Notes: generated by a model from the letters alone, not told the origin. Positions 1 through 7,763 are shown, counted from the stretch's first letter. The stretch is DNA of 64,000 nt from Paenisporosarcina macmurdoensis (GCF_042658845.1 NZ_JBHSRI010000006.1:49422-113421), one strand, 5' to 3'. Numbers and translations are program-made.

Positions 1-1
1 A

Positions 2-787
2 ATCATGGTATTCCAAGCATTTGGTTGGGAAGCACCTCACTATGGCCATATGACATTAATCATTAACGAAGACCGTAAAAAATTATCAAAACGTGATGAA
101 TCGATTATTCAATTCGTTGCCCAATACAAAGATTTGGGATACCTTCCTGAAGCCATGTTCAACTTCTTTGCACTTCTTGGCTGGTCGCCTGAAGGAGAAG
201 ACGAGATCTTCTCGAAAGAAGAACTTATTCGTTTGTATGACGTCAATCGTTTATCTAAATCACCATCCATGTTTGATAAACAAAAATTAACGTGGACGAA
301 TAATCAATATGTGAAACAACTTTCATTAGACCAAGTGGTCGATCTTGCATTGCCTCATTTACAACAAGCGGGTCGCTTACCTGAAACATTGACAGCTGAA
401 GAAAAACAATGGGCTACAGGCGTTATCGCTCTTTATCATGAGCAAATGAGTTTCGGTTCAGAAATTACTGAGCTAACTGACCTATTCTTTAAAGATGAAC
501 TAACATATGATGAAGAAGCATCTGCTGTATTAGCTGGTGAACAAGTGCCTGAAGTAATGGCGTCATTCAAAACGCAGCTAGAGCAACTAGAAGCATTTGA
601 ACCAGATGCAATTAAAGCAGCCATTAAAGCCGTACAAAAAGAAACAGGGCATAAAGGCAAAAACTTATTTATGCCAATTCGTGTTGTAACCACTGGTCAA
701 ACTCATGGTCCAGAATTACCAAGTGCCATTTCGTTGATTGGCAAAGAAAAAGTCATTGCACGCGTAGAGAAATACGCGAAACAATAA
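2..787 (+). CDS. gltX: Glutamyl-tRNA synthetase, C-terminal part (cut by window edge)
   Basis: Charges tRNA-Glu with glutamate in the cytoplasm. In most Bacillales the enzyme is non-discriminating and also charges tRNA-Gln for later amidation (family knowledge). About 261 codons are visible of a usual ~485; the gene enters from the left edge in an open frame. The class I ATP-loop motif appears as KLSKRD about 26 residues into the visible part, after the end of the Rossmann catalytic domain. The rest is the alpha-helical anticodon-binding region. The gene ends about 50 bp before the cysE T-box leader, the same gltX-cysE-cysS order as B. subtilis. Identity is secure; the true start lies outside the window. 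Confidence 0.97.
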   Translation: MMVFQAFGWEAPHYGHMTLIINEDRKKLSKRDESIIQFVAQYKDLGYLPEAMFNFFALLGWSPEGEDEIFSKEELIRLYDVNRLSKSPSMFDKQKLTWTNNQYVKQLSLDQVVDLALPHLQQAGRLPETLTAEEKQWATGVIALYHEQMSFGSEITELTDLFFKDELTYDEEASAVLAGEQVPEVMASFKTQLEQLEAFEPDAIKAAIKAVQKETGHKGKNLFMPIRVVTTGQTHGPELPSAISLIGKEKVIARVEKYAKQ

Positions 788-841
788 TATTGACTTTCAC
801 TCCAGTTGGTGTGAGAATGAAGCTATCTTTTAAGCATATAT

Positions 842-1092
842 TATGTGAAAGCTTTGAAGAGGAGAAGTACATAAGGCACGCTCTTTAGAGAGGACCACCA
901 CCGGCTGAAAGTGGTCTGAGCAAAGGCACTATGGAAATGCACCTCTGAGTGCTCAGCTGAAATTTTTAGTAAGCGAGCCGTATCGTCTACGTTACAGACG
1001 CCAAGTGGGAAGGCATGCATCTTATCCTTCCAATCAGAGTGGAACCGCGCAATTACAGCGCCTCTGTCAGTTACTGACAGAGGCGCTTTTTA
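842..1092 (+). promoter_or_regulatory. T-box leader, Cys specifier (UGC)
   Basis: The T-box core AGAGTGGAACCGCG is at 1036-1049, followed by a perfect 13-bp terminator stem (1058-1070 with 1074-1086) and a T-run. Upstream is a long Stem I-like region. The specifier loop reads gaaa-TGC-acctctgag with TGC at 938-940, which codes Cys and fits the downstream cysE-cysS genes. Uncharged tRNA-Cys is expected to stabilise the antiterminator and allow readthrough. A possible promoter, TTGACT near 790 with a poor -10, lies upstream. The 5' boundary is approximate. Confidence 0.9.
1058..1092 (+). terminator. T-box-controlled intrinsic terminator
   Basis: Perfect 13-bp inverted repeat GCGCCTCTGTCAG / CTGACAGAGGCGC with a 3-nt loop, then TTTTTATTTT. 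Its 5' arm follows the T-box sequence, as expected for competition between terminator and antiterminator. Confidence 0.9.
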
Positions 1093-1117
1093 TTTTGGGC
1101 AAGAAAAGCAGAAAGAG

Positions 1118-1146
1118 GTCTCGCCAAGTTAACTTGGCAGCGAGAC
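1118..1146. repeat. Palindrome with CCAAGTTAACTTGG core
   Basis: A 14-bp perfect palindrome CCAAGTTAACTTGG (1124-1137) lies inside outer arms GTCTCG (1118-1123) and CGAGAC (1141-1146). Half of the core recurs near 1247 and 1409, so it belongs to the same repeat cluster as the block at 1243-1443. No T-run follows, so it is not a simple terminator. Confidence 0.6.
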
Positions 1147-1151
1147 GTGTG

Positions 1152-1204
1152 TGAGCGATAAATCATTCAAAGTGAGTGATAAACACGCTGAAATGAGCGT
1201 TAAA
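1152..1204. repeat. Three 11-bp motifs at exact 21-bp spacing
   Basis: The motif TGAGCGATAAA starts at 1152, TGAGTGATAAA at 1173 and TGAGCGTTAAA at 1194. The spacing is exactly 21 bp each time, about two helical turns. It lies downstream of the T-box terminator and before cysE. Function unknown. Confidence 0.65.
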
Positions 1205-1242
1205 TAGTTCACAATCGAAAGAAATCATCAAAAAGTGTCCCA

Positions 1243-1443
1243 TTAACCAAGTTAACTAGTTATTGAAACGCACGATAAACGATTCTTTCTTTCAAACAGC
1301 AGCGTAGCGAAAAAAACCAGCTAAATTCGTTTCAACCTTTATGGTGAAACCCTGAATGGGAGCCCTTTCGCTATTCGCTGCAGGCTCATTTCTGAAGGGA
1401 AAGGTTACCCAAGTTAACGATGTATTGAAATGCACGTAAGATA
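1243..1443. repeat. Intergenic element with direct and inverted repeats
   Basis: Two imperfect direct repeats of about 36 bp (1243-1278 and 1405-1443; shared core CCAAGTTAAC then TATTGAAA and GCACG) bracket an internal inverted repeat (1299-1312 with 1366-1381, GCAGCG..TAGCGAAA). The structure sits between the Cys T-box terminator and cysE. It looks like a small non-coding element or mobile-element relic; no open frame is evident. Confidence 0.5.
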
Positions 1444-1462
1444 ATTAATTAGAGGAGGACTG

Positions 1463-2128
1463 ATGATGTTCGGTCGAATGAAAGAAGATGTTGAAGTCGT
1501 TTTCGAACAAGATCCCGCAGCAAGACGCGTACTTGAAGTAGTACTTACCTATGCTGGTTTACATGCAGTGTGGTCACATCGTGTCGCACATGCACTTTTT
1601 CTACGGAAATTCTTTTTCCTGGCAAGAGTCGTGTCCCAAGTGAGTCGTTTTTTCACTGGAATCGAAATTCACCCAGGAGCTAAAATTGGTCGTCGCTTCT
1701 TTATCGATCACGGTATGGGTGTGGTCATTGGGGAAACCTGTGAAATAGGCAATAATGTAACGATTTTCCAAGGAGTTACGCTTGGGGGGACTGGTAAGCA
1801 ACGAGGGAAACGCCATCCCACTTTACATGACAATGTGTTAGTTGCCACAGGCGCAAAAGTGCTTGGGTCAATTACCATTGGTGAAAACAGCAAAGTAGGT
1901 GCTGGGTCAGTTGTCTTAAAAAATGTTCCACCCAACTCTACTGTTGTAGGTATTCCAGGAACAATCGTTGTACAAGATGGAGTAAAAGTAAAACGAAACT
2001 TGGATCATCAAGATATGCCAGATCCAGTTGCCGATAAATGTAATATGCTAGAAGAAAAAATTGCCGTCTTGCATAAACAAATTGAACACGTGAGTCAACA
2101 AGTTGAAAAGGAGCGAAACGTTAAATGA
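1463..2128 (+). CDS. cysE: Serine O-acetyltransferase
   Basis: Makes O-acetylserine from serine and acetyl-CoA, the committed step of cysteine synthesis. The 221-residue protein shows an N-terminal helical segment (MKEDVEVVFEQDPAAR), then left-handed beta-helix hexapeptide repeats including FIDHGMGVVIGETCEIGNNV and the VTLGGTG loop near residue 115, then an acidic/basic tail. Length fits the Bacillus enzyme. ATG at 1463 follows GAGGAGG by a good distance; ATG at 1466 is equally possible. It overlaps cysS by 4 bp (ATGA), so the two are translationally coupled under the upstream Cys T-box. Confidence 0.97.
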   Translation: MMFGRMKEDVEVVFEQDPAARRVLEVVLTYAGLHAVWSHRVAHALFLRKFFFLARVVSQVSRFFTGIEIHPGAKIGRRFFIDHGMGVVIGETCEIGNNVTIFQGVTLGGTGKQRGKRHPTLHDNVLVATGAKVLGSITIGENSKVGAGSVVLKNVPPNSTVVGIPGTIVVQDGVKVKRNLDHQDMPDPVADKCNMLEEKIAVLHKQIEHVSQQVEKERNVK

Positions 2129-3525
2129 GCATTCATATTTACAATACTTTAACACGTCAAAAAGATCCCTTTGTACCACTAGAAGAGGGCAAGGTGAAGA
2201 TGTATGTATGTGGACCAACAGTTTACAACTACATCCACATTGGTAATTCACGTCCCGTCATCGTTTATGATACCGTCCGTCGTTACCTAACGTACAGTGG
2301 CTATGATGTCAATTTCGTTTCAAACTTTACAGATGTTGACGACAAAATTATTAATACAGCTAAAGCACTGGGTGAAGATGTGTCGGAATTAACGGAACGT
2401 TTTATTGCGGCCTACTTTGAAGATGTCAGTGCACTTGGTTGCCAGAAAGCAGACGCCCATCCGCGTGTAACAGAACATATGGATGACATTATTGATTTCA
2501 TAAAAGTGCTAATCGAAAAAGGCTATGCCTATGAGTCAAAAGGCGATGTCTATTACAGAACGCGCAAGTTTGAAGGCTACGGTAAATTGTCTCATCAATC
2601 AGTAGATGATTTAAAAATTGGAGCACGAATTGAAACGGGCGACAAGAAAGACGATGCTCTTGATTTTGCTTTATGGAAAGACGCTAAGCCAGGTGAAATT
2701 TCCTGGGAAAGTCCTTGGGGCAAGGGGCGTCCAGGTTGGCATATCGAATGTTCAGTGATGGCTCGTGAACTATTAGGGGACACCATCGACATTCATGCTG
2801 GCGGTCAAGATTTAACATTCCCACATCATGAGAACGAGATAGCTCAATCCGAAGCCTATACAGGTAAACCATTTGCTCGTTACTGGATGCATAATGGCTA
2901 TATCAATATTGATAATGAAAAAATGTCGAAGTCTCTTGGAAACTTTGTATTAGTGAATGACATTCGTAAACAAATTGATCCGCAAGTGTTGAGATTCTTT
3001 ATGTTGTCTGTTCATTACCGCCATCCAATCAATTTCTCTCAAGAGCTTGTTGAAAATGCGGAAAATGGTTTAGCGCGCATTCGTACGTCGTATGCTAATT
3101 TAGCTCATCGACTTGAAGCATCTCCTGAGCTTGGTGATTATAAAGATATTTGGTTAAACAAAATCGAAGAAGTCCGTACGCAATTCACGACAGCGATGGA
3201 CGATGATTTTAATACAGCCAATGGAATTGCTGCATTATTTGAGCTAGCAAGTTTAGCGAATCTGTACTTAATCGAAAAACATACGGAAGCACATGTGCTT
3301 TCTGCATTCATGGACACATTAAAAGAACTGGCACTTGTCTTAGGTATTGAAGTAGAAGTGCAAAGTGAAGTACTAGATGAAGAAATCGACGCGTTAATTG
3401 AAGCGAGAATCCAAGCACGTAAAGACAAAGACTTTGCTCGAGCAGATGCGATTCGAGATCAATTAAAAGAATTGAATATTATTTTAGAAGACACGGCACA
3501 AGGCATACGTTGGAAACGCGGATGA
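2125..3525 (+). CDS. cysS: Cysteinyl-tRNA synthetase
   Basis: Class I synthetase that charges tRNA-Cys. The 466-residue protein has zinc/cysteine-site Cys29, HIGH-type HIGN at about 38-41, ECSVMARELLG and FPHHENEIAQSEA zinc-site segments near 210-240, and KMSKS near 268. It ends with a helical anticodon-binding region. The start codon overlaps the cysE stop (ATGA), and its own stop overlaps the mrnC start. This cysE-cysS-mrnC-rlmB-rae1 order is standard in Bacillales. Expression is expected to respond to tRNA-Cys charging through the T-box. Confidence 0.98.
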   Translation: MSIHIYNTLTRQKDPFVPLEEGKVKMYVCGPTVYNYIHIGNSRPVIVYDTVRRYLTYSGYDVNFVSNFTDVDDKIINTAKALGEDVSELTERFIAAYFEDVSALGCQKADAHPRVTEHMDDIIDFIKVLIEKGYAYESKGDVYYRTRKFEGYGKLSHQSVDDLKIGARIETGDKKDDALDFALWKDAKPGEISWESPWGKGRPGWHIECSVMARELLGDTIDIHAGGQDLTFPHHENEIAQSEAYTGKPFARYWMHNGYINIDNEKMSKSLGNFVLVNDIRKQIDPQVLRFFMLSVHYRHPINFSQELVENAENGLARIRTSYANLAHRLEASPELGDYKDIWLNKIEEVRTQFTTAMDDDFNTANGIAALFELASLANLYLIEKHTEAHVLSAFMDTLKELALVLGIEVEVQSEVLDEEIDALIEARIQARKDKDFARADAIRDQLKELNIILEDTAQGIRWKRG

Positions 3526-3953
3526 ATAAAGAATATACACTGCGATCTATGGATGTGTTGCAATTAAATTCGCTCGCCCTTGCGTATATGGGCGACGCGG
3601 TTCTGGAACAAGCCATCCGTGAACATTTAATTCGTTCTGGGCGTGTCAGACCCAACACTTTGCATAAAGAGGGCACTAAATATGTATCGGCGAAAGCACA
3701 AGCGTTAGTCGTTCGTGTGATGTTGACAGAAAAGTTTTTGACAGAAGAAGAAGAAGCGGTGCTTAGAAGAGGGCGTAATGCCAAGTCTGGTAGCATTCCA
3801 AAAAACACAGATGTGCAAACGTATAAATATAGTACTGCATTTGAAGCGGTCCTCGGCAGTTTATACTTGCTGGGGAACTTCAATCGCGTGCAAGAAATTA
3901 TCGAAAAAGCCATAACTATTATAGAAGAACCGAAAGGAGAGACCCCATCGTGA
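3522..3953 (+). CDS. mrnC: Mini-ribonuclease 3
   Basis: RNase III-like enzyme without a dsRNA-binding domain, known in B. subtilis to mature 23S rRNA ends. The 143 residues include the catalytic signature around LALAYMGDAVLE near residue 20 and a second acidic helix (AFEAVLGSLYLLG) near residue 112. ATG at 3522 overlaps the cysS TGA as ATGA, which I prefer to an upstream in-frame TTG at 3510. The stop overlaps the GTG start of rlmB. Confidence 0.93.
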   Translation: MNKEYTLRSMDVLQLNSLALAYMGDAVLEQAIREHLIRSGRVRPNTLHKEGTKYVSAKAQALVVRVMLTEKFLTEEEEAVLRRGRNAKSGSIPKNTDVQTYKYSTAFEAVLGSLYLLGNFNRVQEIIEKAITIIEEPKGETPS

Positions 3954-4708
3954 CTGAACAAACTAATGAAAATGAAATTTTATCAGGTAAAAATCCAGTA
4001 CTAGAAGCACTTCGAGCGGGACGCGAGATGAATAAGGTATGGATTGCAGAAGGTGTTAAAAAAGCGGGGATTACTGAAATCATGGAACTGGCAAAAGCAG
4101 CGGGAATAATTGTCCAGTTTGTACCGAAAAACAAGGTTGAACAATTAACGGACGGAGCCAATCATCAAGGAATTGCTGCGTCGGTTGCTGCTTACAAGTA
4201 CGCAGAAATTGACGAACTCTTCGAACTTGCAGCTTCACGCAACGAAGATCCGTTCTTCTTGATATTAGATGAGTTAGAAGATCCTCATAACTTAGGTTCG
4301 ATATTACGTACAGCAGATGCTACCGGAGTACACGGAGTCATTATCCCTAAACGCCGTGCAGTAGGACTGACGGGTGTTGTAGCGAAGACTTCTACAGGTG
4401 CAATTGAGCATGTGCCAGTAGCGCGCGTCACAAATTTAGCGCAAACTGTGGAAGATTTGAAAAAACGAGGCTTGTGGATTGCAGGAACAGATGCAAAAGG
4501 ATCATCTGACTATCGTCGTATGGATGCTAAATTACCGCTTGCCATTATCATTGGTAGTGAAGGTAAAGGAATGAGTCGCTTACTTAAAGAGAAATGCGAT
4601 TTCCTTTATCACATGCCGATGGTTGGGCAAGTAACGTCGTTAAATGCATCTGTTGCAGCTGCTATCTTGATGTATGAAGTGTTACGGAACCGCCAACCGG
4701 TTAACTGA
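3950..4708 (+). CDS. rlmB: 23S rRNA (guanosine-2'-O-)-methyltransferase RlmB (TrmH/SpoU family)
   Basis: SAM-dependent 2'-O-methyltransferase of the SPOUT knot class; the family member in this position is predicted to modify 23S rRNA near the peptidyl transferase centre. The 252 residues show an N-terminal substrate-binding domain (GKNPVLEALRAGREM), then motif 1 LDELEDPHNLGSILRTADA near residue 105, motif 2 IIIGSEGKGMSR near 200 and motif 3 SLNASVAAAILMYE near 230. GTG at 3950 follows AAAGGAGAGA and overlaps the mrnC stop. Confidence 0.94.
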   Translation: MTEQTNENEILSGKNPVLEALRAGREMNKVWIAEGVKKAGITEIMELAKAAGIIVQFVPKNKVEQLTDGANHQGIAASVAAYKYAEIDELFELAASRNEDPFFLILDELEDPHNLGSILRTADATGVHGVIIPKRRAVGLTGVVAKTSTGAIEHVPVARVTNLAQTVEDLKKRGLWIAGTDAKGSSDYRRMDAKLPLAIIIGSEGKGMSRLLKEKCDFLYHMPMVGQVTSLNASVAAAILMYEVLRNRQPVN

Positions 4709-4709
4709 G

Positions 4710-5219
4710 ATGGACATCTTACTCGTCGATGGCTACAACATGATCGGCGCATGGAAAGAATTACGTGCGTTAAAAGCGGACAAGCTTATTGATGCTAGAG
4801 ACCGTCTAATTGAAATGATGGCGGAATATAAAGCATTTTCTGGTTGGAGAGTCATCGTGGTCTTTGATGCACATCTTGTGCCGGGTATTGAAAAAAAGAA
4901 AAAACAATATGATGTTGAAGTTATATTTACACGAGAAAATGAAACGGCCGACGAGCGCATTGAAAAGCTAACCATCCAGTTAATGACACGACGTGACCAA
5001 GTACATGTTGCGACGTCAGATTTAACCGAACAATGGGTCGTCTTTGCGCAAGGGGCTCTAAGGATATCTGCTCGTGAACTAGAAATTGAAATGGAATTAG
5101 TGCAAGATAATATCACGAAGAAAGTCAAGGCGATTCAAGAACAAAGACCTTTCTCGAAAATTCAACTACCCAATGAAGTGGCAGAAATTTTTGAAAAATG
5201 GCGCAGAGGGATGAAATGA
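4710..5219 (+). CDS. rae1: Ribosome-associated endonuclease Rae1 (NYN/PIN fold, YacP)
   Basis: The B. subtilis homologue cleaves certain mRNAs in the ribosomal A site. The 169-residue protein opens with MDILLVDGYNMIGAW, the NYN/PIN aspartate motif, and has TADERIEKL near residue 82 and VATSDLTEQW near 103. ATG at 4710 begins one base after the rlmB stop, and homology starts exactly there, so a longer in-frame start at 4674 inside rlmB is rejected. Confidence 0.93.
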   Translation: MDILLVDGYNMIGAWKELRALKADKLIDARDRLIEMMAEYKAFSGWRVIVVFDAHLVPGIEKKKKQYDVEVIFTRENETADERIEKLTIQLMTRRDQVHVATSDLTEQWVVFAQGALRISARELEIEMELVQDNITKKVKAIQEQRPFSKIQLPNEVAEIFEKWRRGMK

Positions 5220-5223
5220 GCCG

Positions 5224-5253
5224 TTGACGCTCGATTTCCACTTCCTGTATACT
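5224..5253 (+). promoter_or_regulatory. SigA-type promoter for sigH
   Basis: TTGACG at 5224-5229, 18-bp spacer, TATACT at 5248-5253, just after the rae1 stop and 37 bp before the sigH start. A separate SigA promoter at this place matches what is known for sigH (spo0H) in B. subtilis. Confidence 0.7.
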
Positions 5254-5289
5254 AGTGTCAAACTATGCGAACTAGTCGAGGTGATATTG

Positions 5290-5940
5290 TTGACAAAAAG
5301 TGACCATGTACACGTTAAGCTTCACCGATTTGAAGACTTGCTAGATGACGAGCTTGTGGCACTGGTCCACAATGGGGATACAGACGCGTTGGATTTTTTA
5401 ATTACCAAGTACCGTTCATTCGTACGAATGAAAGCAAGATCGTATTTCTTGATTGGAGCCGACAAAGAAGACATCATTCAAGAAGGTATGATTGGCCTCT
5501 ACAAATCAATTCGTGATTTTAGAGGAGACAAGCTGTCATCATTTCGTGCATTTGCAGAACTTTGCATCACTCGCCAAATTATTACCGCTATCAAAACGGC
5601 TACACGTCAAAAACATATTCCGTTGAATTCATATGTTTCTTTAGATAAGCCGATATTTGATGAAGAATCAGATCGGACTTTAATGGATGTAATCTCAGGC
5701 TCTGTCATTGATGATCCAGAAGAATTAATGATTCATCGTGAAGATTTCGATTATATGGAAGAAAAAATGAGTGAAATTTTGAGTGAATTGGAACGACAAG
5801 TATTGGCATTGTATTTAGATGGACAGTCGTACCACGAAATTTCTGAAGAATTAAATCGCCATGTGAAATCGATAGATAATGCCTTGCAACGAGTGAAGCG
5901 GAAGTTGGAACGTCATATTGAAATTAGTGGAGTTCGGTAA
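5290..5940 (+). CDS. sigH: RNA polymerase sigma factor SigH (Spo0H)
   Basis: Alternative sigma-70-family factor for the transition to stationary phase and early sporulation. The 216 residues carry region 2 (FLITKYRSFVRMKARSYFL and DIIQEGMIGLYKSIRDF) near 40-80 and region 4 helix-turn-helix (YHEISEELNRHVKSIDNALQ) near 180. I chose TTG at 5290 because GAGGTGA lies about 6 nt upstream; an adjacent TTG at 5287 is too close, and the open frame upstream overlaps the promoter. The gene supports the idea of a sporulating host. Confidence 0.95.
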   Translation: MTKSDHVHVKLHRFEDLLDDELVALVHNGDTDALDFLITKYRSFVRMKARSYFLIGADKEDIIQEGMIGLYKSIRDFRGDKLSSFRAFAELCITRQIITAIKTATRQKHIPLNSYVSLDKPIFDEESDRTLMDVISGSVIDDPEELMIHREDFDYMEEKMSEILSELERQVLALYLDGQSYHEISEELNRHVKSIDNALQRVKRKLERHIEISGVR

Positions 5941-6025
5941 ACGCATCCTCTGAGCGGTTGTTGACAGTCTAAACAGTAGGTGATAGTCTTTAAAAAGACA
6001 AATGCTGACTTTAAAAAGTAATAAT

Positions 6026-6109
6026 ATGCCTAAAAAGTCTTCTTAAGCTGTGTGCAATATGGTTCACTTACCTATACAGTTCCTACTTCGAAAGAAGAAT
6101 AAGAGAGTG
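6026..6109 (+). pseudogene. rpmG: Decayed rpmG (ribosomal protein L33) remnant
   Basis: In Bacillales an rpmG gene usually sits between sigH and secE. Here no intact one exists. ATG at 6026 gives MPKK, then after a one-base frame change the reading is FLSCVQYGSLTYTVPTSKEE followed by a stop, which resembles the first half of L33 (K-K-V-x-L-A-C-x-x-C-G-S-x-N-Y-T-V). The second Cys of the zinc pair is Tyr (TAT) and the whole C-terminal half with the other Cys pair is missing. A functional L33 must be encoded elsewhere. Recognition is by eye from memory of the family. Confidence 0.65.
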
Positions 6110-6170
6110 TTTGATATACAAACACTGTAAGAATAAATATAGATATTTTTAATTCGGGGGTTTAATTAGA

Positions 6171-6356
6171 ATGGCTAATATTAGCGGTTTCTTTGGTAAT
6201 GTCGTCTCGGAAATGAGAAAAGTTAGCTGGCCAAAACGTAAAGAATTGACTCGCTACACGGTGATCGTTCTTTCAACAGTTGTTGTTATGGCTATATTTT
6301 TCTCGATAATTGACTTGGGAATTTCAGAAGCAGTACGCTGGTTCCTTGCACTGTAA
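6171..6356 (+). CDS. secE: Preprotein translocase subunit SecE
   Basis: Essential small subunit of the SecYEG channel. The 61-residue protein has the conserved amphipathic helix NVVSEMRKVSWPKRKELTRYT followed by one membrane segment (VIVLSTVVVMAIFFSIIDLGI), as in other single-span Firmicute SecE. An SD-like GGGGG lies 9 nt before ATG. It is flanked upstream by the rpmG remnant and downstream by a terminator-like hairpin before nusG. Confidence 0.95.
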   Translation: MANISGFFGNVVSEMRKVSWPKRKELTRYTVIVLSTVVVMAIFFSIIDLGISEAVRWFLAL

Positions 6357-6386
6357 TTTGATAACAGATTATAATTGTGAAAATAG

Positions 6387-6414
6387 CCCGTTATAAACAG
6401 AGAACGGGTTTTTT
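6387..6414 (+). terminator. Terminator-like hairpin between secE and nusG
   Basis: CCCGTT (6387-6392) and AACGGG (6403-6408) form a 6-bp stem followed by TTTTTT. secE and nusG are usually co-transcribed, so this may be a weak terminator or attenuator. Confidence 0.55.
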
Positions 6415-6459
6415 CATTTGTCTAAGAAATGGAGGGACGGACGAACAGTCCTGCTACTT

Positions 6460-6993
6460 ATGGAAAAGAATTGGTATGTTGTTCACACGTATTCTGGATA
6501 CGAAAACAAAGTAAAAGCAAATCTTGAGAAGCGTGTCGAAACAATGGGCATGTCAGATTTAATCTTCCGAGTAATTATCCCGGAAGAACAAGAAACAGAT
6601 TTTAAAGATGGTAAAAAACGAGTTGTTATGCGTAAAACATTCCCTGGATATGTTTTAGTAGAACTTATAATGACGGATGATTCTTGGTATGTTGTACGTA
6701 ACACGCCGGGTGTAACTGGATTTATTGGTTCATCAGGTGGCGGTGCGAAACCAACGCCATTGTTAGATGAAGAAGTTACTTTCATCTTGAAACAAATGGG
6801 CATGACAGAACGTAGACTTGAAGCACTATATACTATTGGTGAAATGGTAGAAGTGCTTGAAGGACCATTTGCAAACTTCCAAGGTAAAGTGGAAGAAATC
6901 GATGACGCTAAAGGCAAGTTGAAGGTTTCTGTCGACATGTTTGGACGCGAAACGAAAATGGAACTTGACTACGATCAAGTTATCAAAATGTAA
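6460..6993 (+). CDS. nusG: Transcription termination/antitermination factor NusG
   Basis: Binds RNA polymerase and modulates pausing and termination. The 177-residue protein starts MEKNWYVVHTYSGYE, has an NGN domain with WYVVRNTPGVTGFIG near 85 and a KOW motif (GEMVEVLEGPFANFQGKV) near 125-145. Homology begins at ATG 6460. The only good SD, GGAGGG at 6431-6436, is 23 nt upstream, separated by a small hairpin (GGAC 6439-6442 with GTCC 6448-6451). An upstream in-frame TTG at 6418 would add residues not seen in relatives. Confidence 0.95.
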   Translation: MEKNWYVVHTYSGYENKVKANLEKRVETMGMSDLIFRVIIPEEQETDFKDGKKRVVMRKTFPGYVLVELIMTDDSWYVVRNTPGVTGFIGSSGGGAKPTPLLDEEVTFILKQMGMTERRLEALYTIGEMVEVLEGPFANFQGKVEEIDDAKGKLKVSVDMFGRETKMELDYDQVIKM

Positions 6994-7000
6994 TTAGAAA

Positions 7001-7113
7001 AGTGGAAAGCGCCACTTTAGCTCGACACCGGCGCTGGAAGAATCGATGCGGAAGCTTGCTTTCGCCTGAGGGTCTGAAGCTTAGGTGCGAGCTGGCGCTT
7101 GCAACTAGACATG
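7001..7113. repeat. Intergenic interspersed-repeat-like element
   Basis: Between nusG and the rplK leader lies a compact structured block. AAGCGCCAC..TTAGCTC near 7006-7022 is inverted against GAGCTGGCGCTT at 7089-7100, with internal pairings such as GGAAGCTTGC/TGAAGCTT. It resembles short repeats I recall from Planococcaceae intergenic regions. Only one copy is in this window, so repeat status rests on memory. Confidence 0.4.
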
Positions 7114-7286
7114 GTAAATCTTTAATGGAAAACGATCCATCAATAATTAAATCTTAGTACCTTTTTCAAAAGTCACTTGCTTAAGTTTTAGAAAAATGGT
7201 ATTATTTCAAAGGTCAGACTGATTTTGTTATTAGTCTGCAAAAATTTTAGCTTATGCTCAGCTAGTAGCTGACAGACAGATATTGA

Positions 7287-7311
7287 GTGGGAGGGGCAAC
7301 CCTATTACCAC
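7287..7311 (+). promoter_or_regulatory. Possible L1-binding operator upstream of rplK
   Basis: GTGG..CCAC ends enclose GGG..CCC around a short loop with asymmetric internal loops. A near copy (GTGGGAGG...AACCC...ACCAC) recurs at 7834-7860 just before rplA. L1 is known to repress its own operon by binding mRNA that mimics 23S rRNA; that this hairpin does so here is inference. Confidence 0.45.
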
Positions 7312-7337
7312 ATCACGGACTTAAGGAGGTGTGTCTC

Positions 7338-7763
7338 GTGGCTAAAAAAGTTGTTAAAGTAGTAAAGTTACAAATTCCTGCTGGTAAAGCAAATCCAGCA
7401 CCGCCGGTTGGTCCAGCATTGGGTCAAGCAGGTGTTAATATTATGGGATTCTGTAAAGAATTCAACGCACGTACGGCAGATCAAGCTGGATTAATTATCC
7501 CTGTTGAAATTTCTGTATTTGAAGATCGTTCATTTACATTCATTACAAAAACTCCACCTGCAGCAGTATTACTTAAAGTGGCGGCTGGAATTCAGTCAGG
7601 TTCTGGTGAACCAAACCGCAAAAAAGTTGCAACGGTGAAGCGTGATAAAGTTCGCGAAATCGCTGAACAAAAAATGCCAGACCTAAACGCAGCATCAGTT
7701 GAAGCAGCGATGTTGATGGTTGAAGGTACTGCGCGTAGCATGGGAATTGTCATCGAAGACTAA
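7338..7763 (+). CDS. rplK: 50S ribosomal protein L11
   Basis: Binds the GTPase-associated region of 23S rRNA and is needed for stringent response sensing by RelA. The 141-residue protein begins MAKKVVKVVKLQIPAGKA, with the thiostrepton-loop region PAPPVGPALGQAGVNIMGF near 20-38 and the RNA-binding domain at the end. GTG at 7338 follows AAGGAGGTG; a longer frame from 7287 runs through the leader hairpin and is rejected. Followed by rplA after a 118-bp structured gap. Confidence 0.97.
   Translation: MAKKVVKVVKLQIPAGKANPAPPVGPALGQAGVNIMGFCKEFNARTADQAGLIIPVEISVFEDRSFTFITKTPPAAVLLKVAAGIQSGSGEPNRKKVATVKRDKVREIAEQKMPDLNAASVEAAMLMVEGTARSMGIVIED

Noticed and set aside
3479..3961. Long reverse-strand open frame opposite mrnC
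   Set aside because: A shadow of a well-conserved forward gene; no SD, no recognisable protein.
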